A program made the translations under genes and the position numbers. The notes under the pieces are model-generated. The model was not told the DNA's origin, did not search any database, and was given only the letters and a program-made list of their open reading frames with translations. A stretch of 64,000 nt of DNA. Source: Flavobacteriales bacterium (lineage in GTDB: Bacteria; Bacteroidota; Bacteroidia; Flavobacteriales_F; PHOS-HE28). The stretch covers positions 124,001 through 188,000 of the forward strand of contig JADJTW010000031.1 of the NCBI GenBank assembly GCA_016710965.1, in the 5' to 3' direction. This document shows positions 20,474 to 29,255 of the stretch, one piece after another. The stretch's first letter is position 1. Every line of letters starts with the position of its first letter.

Positions 20474-21034
20474 ATGGTGAACGAATCGCTCATAGCACGC
20501 TGCCTGCGGGAGGAACCCAGGGCGCAGCATGAGCTCTACCGTGCACTGTACCCGCAGATGATGAGCATCTGCAGCCGATACGAACGCAACAAGCAGGACG
20601 CCGTGGCCCGCATGAACCAGGGCTTCCTGAAGATCCTGAATGGCCTGAGCAAGCGCAAGCCCGAAGTGCCCTTCGAGCTTTGGACCCGACGCATCATGAT
20701 CAACACCGTCATCGACGACCATCGCGCGCAGCAGCAGCGCAAGGCTTCGGAAACGCTTGACGCTCCGCTGGAGAGCAGCACCCTGGCCGAGGTGAACGAC
20801 TATCTGCACCACATGGAGGCCGATGCCTTCGCCGTGCTGCTGGAACGCGTACCGGAGATGAGCCGGCGTGTCTTCAACCTCTTCGCCATCGACGGCTACC
20901 CGCACCAGGAGATCGCGCAGATGCTCGGCATCAGCGAAGGCACCAGCAAATGGCACGTGTCGCATGCGCGACAGGTGCTGCAGAACGCATTGGCACGGAT
21001 GGCTTCATCCACCGCAACGACCGCCACACCATGA
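20474..21034 (+). CDS. ECF-type RNA polymerase sigma factor
   Basis: A 186-residue sigma-70 family (ECF) factor. The N-terminal sigma2 part begins LIARCLREEPRAQHELYRAL and includes the region-2 helix ending PFELWTRRIMINTVIDDHRA. The sigma4 part has a helix-turn-helix (GYPHQEIAQMLGISEGTSKW then HVSHARQVLQ). Its target promoters are unknown. The gene overlaps the next by ATGA, so sigma factor and membrane partner are translationally coupled, as in sigma/anti-sigma pairs. Confidence 0.92.
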   Translation: MVNESLIARCLREEPRAQHELYRALYPQMMSICSRYERNKQDAVARMNQGFLKILNGLSKRKPEVPFELWTRRIMINTVIDDHRAQQQRKASETLDAPLESSTLAEVNDYLHHMEADAFAVLLERVPEMSRRVFNLFAIDGYPHQEIAQMLGISEGTSKWHVSHARQVLQNALARMASSTATTATP

Positions 21035-22743
21035 ACAGCAATGAACAATTCGACGAGCTGGCCCGGCGCAAGCTGGCCGAGCGCGACTTCCCCTTCCAGG
21101 AGGCGCACTGGCTCGACGCGCAACGCGCAATAGCCGCGCAGCACAAGGGACGACGCGGTGGCGCGCTCTGGATGGTGGGCGGCGCCGCTGCGGTGATCAT
21201 CGCCGCATGGCTGCTATGGCCAGCGAGCGAAGTGCCCGTGATGGCCGAAGGACACGGAGCAGGTGCGGCAGGTCCGGTGGAAGCGGGCGTGACCGGGAAC
21301 ACGATGGAGGAGACCACGGCGAGCCGATCTGAAGTGGTGAACGCTCCAATTGCCGAAGTAGAAAGCACGACGATCGAGCGGACGGTGAGCAATGAACGTC
21401 CGCAACAACGCCCAGTGCGCGACAGGGCCACGACGACCGCCAATGAGCGTGCAGTATCCAATTCTCCCGCTGTCGATCAGCGCATGGCGAACACAACCGA
21501 CGCTGGTCGGCCAGCACCGCAAATCGCCAACACGCATCATTCTGGAACGATGACCGCATCACCGGTGAACGACGTGACCGACGATCTGAAGATCGATCCG
21601 CTTCAGCCAGGACCAGATGCAGTCACAACCGATGCATCGGCAGTGACCCCGGCATCCGATCCGGCCAACAGCGCGGCAAACGTTCACGACTCGATGAGGT
21701 ACACCGCAGTGCCCGGGCGCAACTGCGAGTGGTGCTTGCGCGACCAGTCGGTTGTGCAGGTCACACTGCCGGCTCCGGGCCTGCGTGGAGCGGTGAACGT
21801 GCCGGTGAAGAGCGATACCGTTCCAGTGACGATGTCATCCACAGGCAATACGCTACCCGTTGATCCCACACCGATGGTACCGACAGCCATGGCCGCTCCC
21901 GTGGATCCACCGCTCGCTGAGGCCGTTCAACCCAACGAAACCGCCAACGCATCACCGGACCCCGCACCGATCGCACCTCCGTTGATCACGCCGCGCTCTC
22001 CGTGGGAGCTGTCTGCGCTCATCGGTGCCTTCAACAGCACGAGCACTTACAGCGGGGGCAATAGCGCCGCATGGAACGTGAGCCCTGAACGCACATACGG
22101 CGGCGGTGCTGAGCTTGTGCGCATGGGCCGCAACGTGGGGTTGGGTTTGGGCGTCCACTACGGCACCTATGCCGACCGCCTGCGCACGCCCGGGGAAAGC
22201 CGTTCCGAACTGAGCACCAGCCGCTCGTGGTTCCTCGATCCGGTGGACACCACCATCCTCATCGTCACCGGCTTCGATACCGCCACCGGCTTCTTCACCA
22301 CGCAGAACGTGAACGTCACCATCAACCAATTGCGCATGACGCTGGACAGCAGCTATGCCAGCGTGGTGATCCGCGAAGCGCGCGAGCGCATCAATCGCAC
22401 CAGCTACGTGGAAGCCGTCGGACTCCTCGATGCGCACCTCGTGCAAGGGCGCTGGAGCTTGGGCGTGCGCGGGGGGCCGAGCATCGGACTGCTCACCACG
22501 CACAGCGGGTCGATCCCCTCGAACGGAGCCGAGGAGATCACCTTCAACGACCTGTCCATGCAGCGCTTCGTGCTGGGGTGGACGGCACGCGCGTATGTGC
22601 GGTACCGTTTCAATGCTGCCTGGAGCTTGGGTATCGAGCCGGCGGCACGCGGGCAGTTCGGCGACGGATTCTCGCAGGATGGCAGCACGCGGCGGTCGAG
22701 CGCAGTCGGAGGCATGATCAGCGTGAGCTACCGGCTGCCATAG
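21031..22743 (+). CDS. Membrane-anchored protein coupled to the ECF sigma factor; C-terminal barrel-like domain
   Basis: A 570-residue protein starting at ATG 21031, inside the sigma-factor stop codon. About 45 cytoplasmic residues (FDELARRKLAERDFPFQEAH) precede one transmembrane helix (residues about 46-65, GGALWMVGGAAAVIIAAWLL). A long Thr/Pro/Ala-rich linker follows to about residue 330. The last 240 residues look like an outer-membrane beta-barrel (WELSALIGAFNSTSTYSGGN, VGLGLGVHYGTYADRL, LGVRGGPSIGLLTTHSG, GGMISVSYRLP) ending in an aromatic/Leu pattern. Position and topology suggest an anti-sigma or sensing role; this is inference, as no known anti-sigma domain was recognised. Confidence 0.6.
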   Translation: MNSNEQFDELARRKLAERDFPFQEAHWLDAQRAIAAQHKGRRGGALWMVGGAAAVIIAAWLLWPASEVPVMAEGHGAGAAGPVEAGVTGNTMEETTASRSEVVNAPIAEVESTTIERTVSNERPQQRPVRDRATTTANERAVSNSPAVDQRMANTTDAGRPAPQIANTHHSGTMTASPVNDVTDDLKIDPLQPGPDAVTTDASAVTPASDPANSAANVHDSMRYTAVPGRNCEWCLRDQSVVQVTLPAPGLRGAVNVPVKSDTVPVTMSSTGNTLPVDPTPMVPTAMAAPVDPPLAEAVQPNETANASPDPAPIAPPLITPRSPWELSALIGAFNSTSTYSGGNSAAWNVSPERTYGGGAELVRMGRNVGLGLGVHYGTYADRLRTPGESRSELSTSRSWFLDPVDTTILIVTGFDTATGFFTTQNVNVTINQLRMTLDSSYASVVIREARERINRTSYVEAVGLLDAHLVQGRWSLGVRGGPSIGLLTTHSGSIPSNGAEEITFNDLSMQRFVLGWTARAYVRYRFNAAWSLGIEPAARGQFGDGFSQDGSTRRSSAVGGMISVSYRLP

Positions 22744-22779
22744 TCGCGATCTTGCAGCGCGGACAAGGCCGCACCGTCC

Positions 22780-23310
22780 ATGACCGATCTGGAAGAACTG
22801 CCTGCCTTCGTGCGGCAAGGCGTGCTGCGCGCCGTGATCGAGATCCCTGCGGGGGGCGTGGAGAAGCGCCAGTACGACCGCGCGACGAACAGCTTCCCCA
22901 TCGATCGGCGCAACGGCCTGCCGCGCAGGATCCGCTTCCTGCCCTACCCCGCCAACTACGGCTTCATCCCCGGCACCCGCACGCTGAAAGAGGAAGGAGG
23001 CGATGGTGATGCAGTCGACGTCTTCGTGCTCTGCGGAAGCCTGCCCAGCGGAACGATCGTCGACGTGGAGCCCATCGGGATCATCGAATTGCTCGATGCC
23101 GGTGAGCGCGACGACAAGGTGATCGCACTGCCCGTGGATCCTGCATTGCGCACCGTTCACGCCGACGACATCCATGAATTGCCTCAAGCGGCACGCGAGA
23201 TCCTCGTGGCCTGGCTGCTCAATTACGATCCCGAAGATGGCGCGCAGCTCGTGGGTGTGAAAGGCAAGGCCGATGCGCTGGCCACCGTGGTAAGATGGCT
23301 CGTGCCCTAG
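22780..23310 (+). CDS. ppa: Inorganic diphosphatase, type I
   Basis: A soluble enzyme that hydrolyses pyrophosphate to phosphate, pulling biosynthetic reactions forward. The 176-residue length is normal. The family signature D-x-D-x-x-D is seen in GGDGDAVDVFVLC, which coordinates Mg2+. Other family blocks are IEIPAGGVEKRQYDRATN, YPANYGFIPGT and the D-D-K triplet in GERDDKVIA. ATG 22780 lies 37 nt after the previous stop. Its stop overlaps that of the convergent gene in a CTAG. Confidence 0.95.
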   Translation: MTDLEELPAFVRQGVLRAVIEIPAGGVEKRQYDRATNSFPIDRRNGLPRRIRFLPYPANYGFIPGTRTLKEEGGDGDAVDVFVLCGSLPSGTIVDVEPIGIIELLDAGERDDKVIALPVDPALRTVHADDIHELPQAAREILVAWLLNYDPEDGAQLVGVKGKADALATVVRWLVP

Positions 23311-24161
23311 CGCACGATCAGGAAAGGCAGCGTACGTGATCCATCCGCCGTGCGCACCTGCAGGCGATAGGCCCCGCTCACAAGAGCTGTGACATCCACT
23401 TCGGCACGATCGGAAGAGATGCTGCCCAATGCGCATGTGCGACCAGTGGCATCGATGATCACATAGGATGCACCAGCCAGAAGGCCACCGAGCTGTACCC
23501 GATCGTCCGCGGGGTTCGGACCAAAGGTGATGCGTGCAAGCAACCCGTCCATGATCCCGGTGGCGCAAGCACTATTGCTGCAGTAGGTCACAGTGCCGGC
23601 GATCGTCCCCGTGTTCTCATCAACGAAAGGTGCCGTGAACACTGTGGGCGATGCGTCGCAGATGTCCACTGTACCTGAGATGTCCCCTTCATTGGTGGTG
23701 GAGTCGATGACGCAAATACTACCAGTGCCGTCGACCGAGGCCAAATTGATGAAGTTGCCCTCCACTTGCAGGACACCGCCGTCCATGACCAGGTTGCCAT
23801 CTGTATGGAAGACGCCAGCGACCTCGAAGAAACCGGTGATGTCCACCAGTGCCAGGTTGATGAACGAGCCTTGGAAGAACACGTGACCTTCCATGATGAA
23901 GTTACCGTCGTTGATGACGTTCACCGGAAAAGTGGTCATGATCTCGCCGGTGTTGGTCACTTGCACCTGCGGGTAGAGCATGTTCAGATCACCCAGCAAT
24001 TGTACCGAGTGCATGATCACAAGCGATGAACTCGGCGCAGGCACACAATTGCAGCTCCAGGTCGAAGGCGCATCCCAGTTCCCGTTCTGAACGGTGTTCA
24101 CTGTTTGAGCAGAAGCGAAAATGGTCGAGGCAATGAACGCGAGGGTGTGAAGTATCCGCAT
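23307..24161 (-). CDS. Secreted T9SS cargo, beta-solenoid-like
   Basis: A 284-residue exported protein. ATG 24161 precedes a signal peptide (RILHTLAFIASTIFASAQ). The mature part opens TVQNGNWDAPSTWSCNC, the 'GxWxxxxTW' start common in flavobacterial surface proteins. A series of short repeated strands follows (VINDGNFIMEGHVFFQGSFI, VAGVFHTDGNLVMDGGVLQV), each Asn/Gly-turn based, suggesting a right-handed beta-solenoid. The C-terminus (ITFGPNPADDRVQLGG ... SGAYRLQVRTADG ... FLIVR) is a T9SS sorting domain. The longer in-frame start at 24200 has no signal peptide directly after it. Confidence 0.72.
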   Translation of the reverse strand: MRILHTLAFIASTIFASAQTVNTVQNGNWDAPSTWSCNCVPAPSSSLVIMHSVQLLGDLNMLYPQVQVTNTGEIMTTFPVNVINDGNFIMEGHVFFQGSFINLALVDITGFFEVAGVFHTDGNLVMDGGVLQVEGNFINLASVDGTGSICVIDSTTNEGDISGTVDICDASPTVFTAPFVDENTGTIAGTVTYCSNSACATGIMDGLLARITFGPNPADDRVQLGGLLAGASYVIIDATGRTCALGSISSDRAEVDVTALVSGAYRLQVRTADGSRTLPFLIVR

Positions 24162-24213
24162 GGCCGTGGGTTGTGCCATGGAGACGGCCACGGACGCCAT
24201 GCCGGTGTCCGGC

Positions 24214-26643
24214 CTAGCTCCTCACTTCCGCTCCCACCTCGGCCCCGAGCGCTTTGCGGATGCGGCCCATGGCCTTTTCCACCTGTTCGTCAGTAAGGGT
24301 CTTCTCGTCGTCCTGCAAAGTGAAGCGGAGCGCGTAGCTCTTGGTGCCTGCGGACAACTTACCGCCTTCGTACACATCGAACAGTTCCACCGCGCGGAGC
24401 AATTTGCGCTCGGCGTTGTACGCTGCCTGTTCCAATTGATCGAAACGGGTGTCCGAGGAGATCACCAGGCTCAGGTCGCGATGCACCGCAGGGAATCGCG
24501 CGATATCGGCGAAAGCGATACGCTCCTTCACACAGGCCGCCAGCAAGGCCTCCTCGTCCAGTTCAGCGCAATACACCGGTTGTTCCACATCACCATGCCG
24601 CGCCTCGGTCAGCTGAACGCGACCCATGATGCCCACCGGATACTTGTCCACCAAGATGCGCACGGCATCATCCAGCCCATTGTCGGTGGTGGCTTGCCAA
24701 GTGCAGCGATCGCGCAGGCCCAGGCGCGCGAGCGCCGATTCGACCTCCTCCTTCACATCGGCCCATTCCACGGCCCGGTCCTCCGCACGCCAGTGTTCGC
24801 GCCAGCGCTGACCGGTGAGCGCTATCGAGAGCGATTCCGTTTCGACCACCTCCGTTCCCTTCCGACGGTACACACGGCCGCGCTCGAAGAAGCGCAGATC
24901 GCGCTGTTGTCGGTTGATGTTGTGGGACATGGCCTGCAACACTCCGAAGCGCATCGTCGGCCGCAGCACATCAAGTTCGGAGCTCAATGGATTCGCGAGT
25001 GCGACGAGTTCGTCATCGCCGAGCAACTTGTGCGCACGATCGGCGCCTACCAACGAGGGGGTCATGATCTCCCGGAAGCCGCGCGCGACCAAATGCGCGG
25101 CGAGCCCATCATGCAGACTTTCCAGCGTGAGCGCCGGTCGATGCACCGCTGGAACCTGCAAACACTCGGGCACGGGCACGTTATCCAAGCCATGGATGCG
25201 CAGGATCTCTTCGATCACGTCGGCCGGCCGATGGACATCTACACGATACGCAGGCACTTGAACATGCACACCCTGCGCGTTGCGCTCGCGGATGCGAAAG
25301 TCGAGCAGTTCCAGGATCCGCACCGCCGCATCGGGTTCCATCTTCAGTCCGCTCAAAGCCTCGAGGTCGTGGAAGCGGAGGTGTACTTCGGAACGGTGCT
25401 TCAGCGTGTGGTCGATATCGGTGATCACAGAACTGATCTGCGCACCAGACACTTCCTTCAGCAGCAATGCCGCACGCTTCAATGCGTACACGGTGATCTC
25501 CGGATCGACGCCACGCTCGAAGCGGAACGATGCATCGGTGCTCAAGCCGTGGCGACGAGCAGTGCGGCGAATAGTTGCAGGTTCAAAGCAGGCGCTCTCC
25601 AGGAAGATGCTCGTCGTCTTCTCCGTTACCCCGCTCTTGGCACCACCGAACACACCGGCGATGCAAGCGGGCACACTGGCATCGGCGATCACCAGATCAC
25701 CAGCGTCCAGCTTGCGCTCCTTGCCATCGAGGGTGGTGAAGGCTTCGCCGGGAGCGGCCATGCGCACCACGATGCGGTCATTGGCTAAGGCATCGGCGTC
25801 GAACGCGTGCAGCGGTTGCCCGAGTTCATGCTGCACGAAGTTGGTCACGTCCACCACGTTGTTGATCGGCTTTAGGCCGACGGCCGTGAGACGATCCTGC
25901 AACCACTTCGGCGATGGACCGACCTTCACCTGCGTGAGCGTAACGCCCGCATAGCGCGGACAAGCCTTCGCATCGCGCACCTCCACCTTGATGCTGCGTG
26001 CCTCGACGTCCTGCCGATAGGCGGAAACATCGGGCAATTGAAGTTCCAGCGCCGATCCCTTGCGGTGGTTCAACGCAGCGATCAGGTCGCGCGCCACGCC
26101 CACATGCCCCATGGCATCGGTTCGGTTGGGCGTAAGGCCGATCTCCAGCACATGATCGCTGACTAGACCGAGCTGATCGGCGGCAGGTGTGCCGGGCACT
26201 GCGGAAACGTCGAGGACCAGGATCCCTGCATGACTTTGTCCCAGCCCCAGCTCATCCTCCGCGCAGATCATGCCATTGCTCTCCTGCCCGCGGATCTTGC
26301 TCTTCTTGATCACGATGGAGGTGCCATCGGTCATGTTCAAGGTGCAGCCGACGGTAGCCACCAGCACCTTTTGTCCAGCCGTCACGTTCGGAGCACCGCA
26401 GACAATGCGCAAGGGTTCTCCTTGGGCAATATCCACCGTGCAGACCGTCAAGCGGTCGGCATCGGGATGCTTGTCGCATTGAAGCACATGGCCCACAACA
26501 ACTCCGGCCAACATGCCCTTCACCGGCTCGTGCGGCTCCACGCTCTCGCACTCCAGTCCGGTGCTGGTGAGGATGGCGGCCGCTTGTTGCGGCGATAGAT
26601 CGGTGCGGACGTACTGGCGGAGCCAGTTGTAGGAGATGCGCAT
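24214..26643 (-). CDS. pheT: Phenylalanyl-tRNA synthetase beta subunit
   Basis: The beta chain of the alpha2-beta2 PheRS that charges tRNA-Phe. It has 809 residues from ATG 26643 (MRISYNWLRQYVRTDLSPQQ). Domains in order: N-terminal domain; EMAP-type tRNA-binding fold at about 40-150 (GVVVGHVLQCDKHPDADRL); B3/B4 editing domain; B5 (VHRPADVIEEILRIHGLDNV); the catalytic-like core (MTPSLVGADRAHKLL, QRDLRFFERGRVYRRKG); and the C-terminal anticodon-binding FDX-ACB domain (FPAVHRDLSLVISSDTRFD ... SYALRFTLQDDEKTLTDEQV). pheS is not in this window. The open frame upstream of 26643 overlaps the divergent gene and is not coding. Confidence 0.96.
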   Translation of the reverse strand: MRISYNWLRQYVRTDLSPQQAAAILTSTGLECESVEPHEPVKGMLAGVVVGHVLQCDKHPDADRLTVCTVDIAQGEPLRIVCGAPNVTAGQKVLVATVGCTLNMTDGTSIVIKKSKIRGQESNGMICAEDELGLGQSHAGILVLDVSAVPGTPAADQLGLVSDHVLEIGLTPNRTDAMGHVGVARDLIAALNHRKGSALELQLPDVSAYRQDVEARSIKVEVRDAKACPRYAGVTLTQVKVGPSPKWLQDRLTAVGLKPINNVVDVTNFVQHELGQPLHAFDADALANDRIVVRMAAPGEAFTTLDGKERKLDAGDLVIADASVPACIAGVFGGAKSGVTEKTTSIFLESACFEPATIRRTARRHGLSTDASFRFERGVDPEITVYALKRAALLLKEVSGAQISSVITDIDHTLKHRSEVHLRFHDLEALSGLKMEPDAAVRILELLDFRIRERNAQGVHVQVPAYRVDVHRPADVIEEILRIHGLDNVPVPECLQVPAVHRPALTLESLHDGLAAHLVARGFREIMTPSLVGADRAHKLLGDDELVALANPLSSELDVLRPTMRFGVLQAMSHNINRQQRDLRFFERGRVYRRKGTEVVETESLSIALTGQRWREHWRAEDRAVEWADVKEEVESALARLGLRDRCTWQATTDNGLDDAVRILVDKYPVGIMGRVQLTEARHGDVEQPVYCAELDEEALLAACVKERIAFADIARFPAVHRDLSLVISSDTRFDQLEQAAYNAERKLLRAVELFDVYEGGKLSAGTKSYALRFTLQDDEKTLTDEQVEKAMGRIRKALGAEVGAEVRS

Positions 26644-26664
26644 GGGCTTGAGCGGGCGGGCGGG

Positions 26665-26672
26665 CGAAGATA
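26665..26672 (-). promoter_or_regulatory. -7-like box TATCTTCG for pheT
   Basis: TAnnTTYG match, 21 nt before ATG 26643. It sits back to back with the box at 26682, 9 bp apart. Confidence 0.45.
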
Positions 26673-26681
26673 CCCGACGGG

Positions 26682-26689
26682 TACTTTCG
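26682..26689 (+). promoter_or_regulatory. -7-like box TACTTTCG for the hydroxylase gene
   Basis: TAnnTTYG match, 8 nt before ATG 26698. No Shine-Dalgarno sequence. Confidence 0.45.
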
Positions 26690-26697
26690 CCTTGTTC

Positions 26698-27912
26698 ATG
26701 GGCTACATCATCCTCTCCATCCCGCTCTTCTTCCTGCTCATAGGGCTCGAATTGGCATGGAGCGCGTGGCGCGGGCGCAGGGTCTATCGCTTCAACGATT
26801 TCGTTGCGAACCTCGGCTGCGGCATCGGATCGCAAGTAGTGGGAGCCTTCACCAAGACGGTGATCTTCGCCGTGTACCTGTGGGTGTACGATAACGCGCG
26901 GCTCTTCACGCTACCGAATACCTCGCTTACCTGGCTGCTCGCCTTCCTGCTCATCGACCTGCTCTACTACTGGTTCCACCGCCTGAGCCACGAGGTGAAC
27001 TTCCTCTGGGCTGCGCACATCGTACACCACCAGAGCGAGGAGTACAACCTGAGCGTGGCGCTGCGGCAGAGCTGGTGGCAGGGGCTCTTCAGCTTCTGGT
27101 TCTATGTGCCGGTGGGGGTGCTCGGCGTGCATCCGCTCACGATCCTCACGGTGGGCGCCTTCGTCACGCTGTACCAGTTCTGGATCCACACCAAGGCGGT
27201 GGGCAAGCTCGGGCCGTTCGAGTGGCTCTTCAACACGCCCAGCCATCACCGCGTGCATCACGGCAGCGATCCCAAGTACATCGACCGCAACCACGCGGGC
27301 ACGCTGATCATCTGGGACAAGCTCTTCGGCACTTTCCAACAGGAAGAAGAGGAACCGGTCTATGGTATCACCACTCCGTTGCGTACGTGGGATCCGTTGC
27401 GTGCGAACTTCCACTACTGGGTGGAGCTGGGTGCGCTTGCGCGCCAATGCGCATCCTGGTCGGACAAATTGCGTGTGTTCCTGAAGCCGCCGGGTTGGCG
27501 ACCGGCTTACCTCGGCGGGTCCCAAAGGCCACGACCGAAGGACAAAGCGAGCTACATCAAATTCGATACGGCCGTGCCGCCGCCCGTGCGGCTGTATGTG
27601 GCCGTGCAGTTCGCACTATTGCTCGTGATCACCACGCTCTTCCTGTTCAAGCAAGCCGATCTGCCAGCATGGAGCCACTGGGCGTTGGCTGGGCTCATCG
27701 TCTTGTGGCTGATGGACCTGGGCCTCTTGCTGGACGGACGTGGTCCGGGCGTCGACCTGGAGGGATTGCGGATCCTGCTGTCCACCGGCCTTGGCATCGC
27801 GCTCTGCATGGTGGCAGGAGCATGGAGTTGGTTCCCCGTGGTGCTTTCCGCAGGAGTTGTCAGCTTGCTCCATCTGGCGACGATTTTGCGCACTGCATCT
27901 TCGCCCGCGTGA
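26698..27912 (+). CDS. Sterol desaturase / fatty acid hydroxylase family membrane protein
   Basis: A 404-residue integral membrane diiron oxygenase. The eight-His signature is complete in the usual order: HRLSHE, HIVHHQSEEYN, then HHRVHHGSDPKYIDRNHAG. Several transmembrane helices flank it (IILSIPLFFLLIGLELAW; LLAFLLIDLLYYWF; FVTLYQFWIH). After the catalytic half there is an extra C-terminal region with four more hydrophobic segments (residues about 300-400), as in the TMEM195/alkylglycerol-monooxygenase-like branch. A lipid substrate is likely, but the exact one cannot be read. The gene overlaps the next by GTGA. Confidence 0.88.
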   Translation: MGYIILSIPLFFLLIGLELAWSAWRGRRVYRFNDFVANLGCGIGSQVVGAFTKTVIFAVYLWVYDNARLFTLPNTSLTWLLAFLLIDLLYYWFHRLSHEVNFLWAAHIVHHQSEEYNLSVALRQSWWQGLFSFWFYVPVGVLGVHPLTILTVGAFVTLYQFWIHTKAVGKLGPFEWLFNTPSHHRVHHGSDPKYIDRNHAGTLIIWDKLFGTFQQEEEEPVYGITTPLRTWDPLRANFHYWVELGALARQCASWSDKLRVFLKPPGWRPAYLGGSQRPRPKDKASYIKFDTAVPPPVRLYVAVQFALLLVITTLFLFKQADLPAWSHWALAGLIVLWLMDLGLLLDGRGPGVDLEGLRILLSTGLGIALCMVAGAWSWFPVVLSAGVVSLLHLATILRTASSPA

Positions 27913-28478
27913 TCGAGCCACCCATCCCTTCGCTCAACGGCCTGCTCACGGGGCGGTTGCACTTCCGCAAGCTGGTCGCTGCTGATGCAGAATGGTGGAT
28001 GGACTACATCAACAGCGCCGAGGCGATCCGCTTCATGCCATTAACCTTGGGGAGCCGCGCCGATTGCATGGCGATGATCCAACGTTCGTTGGACCGGTAC
28101 GCGGCGGACGGCAGCGGCTTGCACGCGGTGGAATTGCGTTCCACGGGGGAACCCATCGGCCAATGCGGTCTGCTGACGCAATTGGTGGATGGGGCGCAGG
28201 AACTGGAGATCGGTTACCACTTCCTGCCTCAGCACTGGGGCAAAGGGTATGCAGCCGAAGCCGCGATCGCCTACAAGCAATTCGCGGCCGAGCACGGGCT
28301 CGCTCCATCAGTGATCTCGTTGATCGACGAGGAGAACCACCGCAGCCAGGCCGTGGCACAACGCAATGGCATGCTGTACGAGAAGCGCACCGTGCATCGG
28401 GGCGTTCCCGCGCTGGTGTTCAGGGCCTCCCTGCCGCATTCGGCGAAATACGGCAGCACCGGTGCAACGGGCGACTAA
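27909..28478 (+). CDS. GNAT family N-acetyltransferase
   Basis: A 189-residue acetyl-CoA-dependent acetyltransferase of the RimJ/RimL-like type. Seen are the early block TGRLHFRKLVAADAEWWMDY, the core strands LRSTGEPIGQCGLL and LEIGYHFLPQHWGKGYAAEA (the acetyl-CoA pyrophosphate loop is HWGKGYAAEA), and VISLIDEENHRSQAVAQRNG. The start is GTG 27909, overlapping the hydroxylase stop by four bases, so the two are coupled. The acceptor could be a small molecule or a protein N-terminus. Confidence 0.88.
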   Translation: MIEPPIPSLNGLLTGRLHFRKLVAADAEWWMDYINSAEAIRFMPLTLGSRADCMAMIQRSLDRYAADGSGLHAVELRSTGEPIGQCGLLTQLVDGAQELEIGYHFLPQHWGKGYAAEAAIAYKQFAAEHGLAPSVISLIDEENHRSQAVAQRNGMLYEKRTVHRGVPALVFRASLPHSAKYGSTGATGD

Positions 28479-28523
28479 TTTGGCGCCGCTCCTACCACCG
28501 GCGACGCTCCTTCGCCCCTCTTC

Positions 28524-29255
28524 ATGGACCTACGCAAGAACCACCTCGTGAACGGTGTGGCCTACGCCGCCGCGACGCTCGGCACCATCGTGGGCGAACT
28601 GCGCGACCTGCATATCCTGGTGTATGTGTGCAAGCCGCTGATGATGATCCTGCTCAGCAGCTGGTTCTTCTTCAACAGCCGTCGCGTGGGCGATCGTTTC
28701 ACCCTTCTCATCCAGTTGGGCCTCTTCTTCTCGCTCTGGGGCGATGTGGCGCTCATGTTCGACCACCTCGATCAGTTCTATTTCCTCATCGGGCTGGGTT
28801 CTTTCCTGCTGGCGCAGTTGTGCTACACGCTCGCATTCGCGCACAACATCGCCGATGCAGGCGCGGGCCACGGGCTGTTGATCCAATCGGTGCTGGCCGC
28901 CATCGTCATCGTCTACGGTGCGCTCTTCGGCAACATGCTGCTGGAAAAGGTGGATGTGAACATCCTGACGCCGGTAGGGGTGTACGCCGTGGCCATCACG
29001 CTCATGGGCCTGGGCGCAGCGCTTCGCTTCGGGCGCACGTTCTTCCCGAGCTTTCTCATGGTCTTCGCAGGGGCGGTGCTCTTCATCGCCTCGGACAGCA
29101 TCCTGGCCACGGCGCGCTTCGTGCGGCCGTTGGAGCACGCGAAGTGGTCGGTGCTGATCACCTACGCCGTGGCGCAGTACCTGATCGCGCGCGGCAGCCT
29201 GCGGCATGTGCTTGACCCCGAGGAGATCCGACGCCGCGCAGCGTTGCGGGCATAG
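28524..29255 (+). CDS. Lysoplasmalogenase (YhhN/TMEM86 family)
   Basis: A 243-residue polytopic membrane protein. It shows the YhhN pattern of about eight short helices, with the conserved acidic positions in LFFSLWGDVALMFDHLDQFY and in GAVLFIASDSILATARF. These fit the family signature (G-D ... and F-x-x-S-D). The family hydrolyses the vinyl-ether bond of lysoplasmalogens or acts on related lysolipids; activity here is inferred. It lies 45 nt after the acetyltransferase and ends directly against the convergent recG stop. Confidence 0.85.
   Translation: MDLRKNHLVNGVAYAAATLGTIVGELRDLHILVYVCKPLMMILLSSWFFFNSRRVGDRFTLLIQLGLFFSLWGDVALMFDHLDQFYFLIGLGSFLLAQLCYTLAFAHNIADAGAGHGLLIQSVLAAIVIVYGALFGNMLLEKVDVNILTPVGVYAVAITLMGLGAALRFGRTFFPSFLMVFAGAVLFIASDSILATARFVRPLEHAKWSVLITYAVAQYLIARGSLRHVLDPEEIRRRAALRA

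Noticed and set aside
24160..25788. 542-residue plus-strand ORF
   Set aside because: Lies wholly opposite pheT, whose motifs are unmistakable. Long antisense frames are expected at this GC content.
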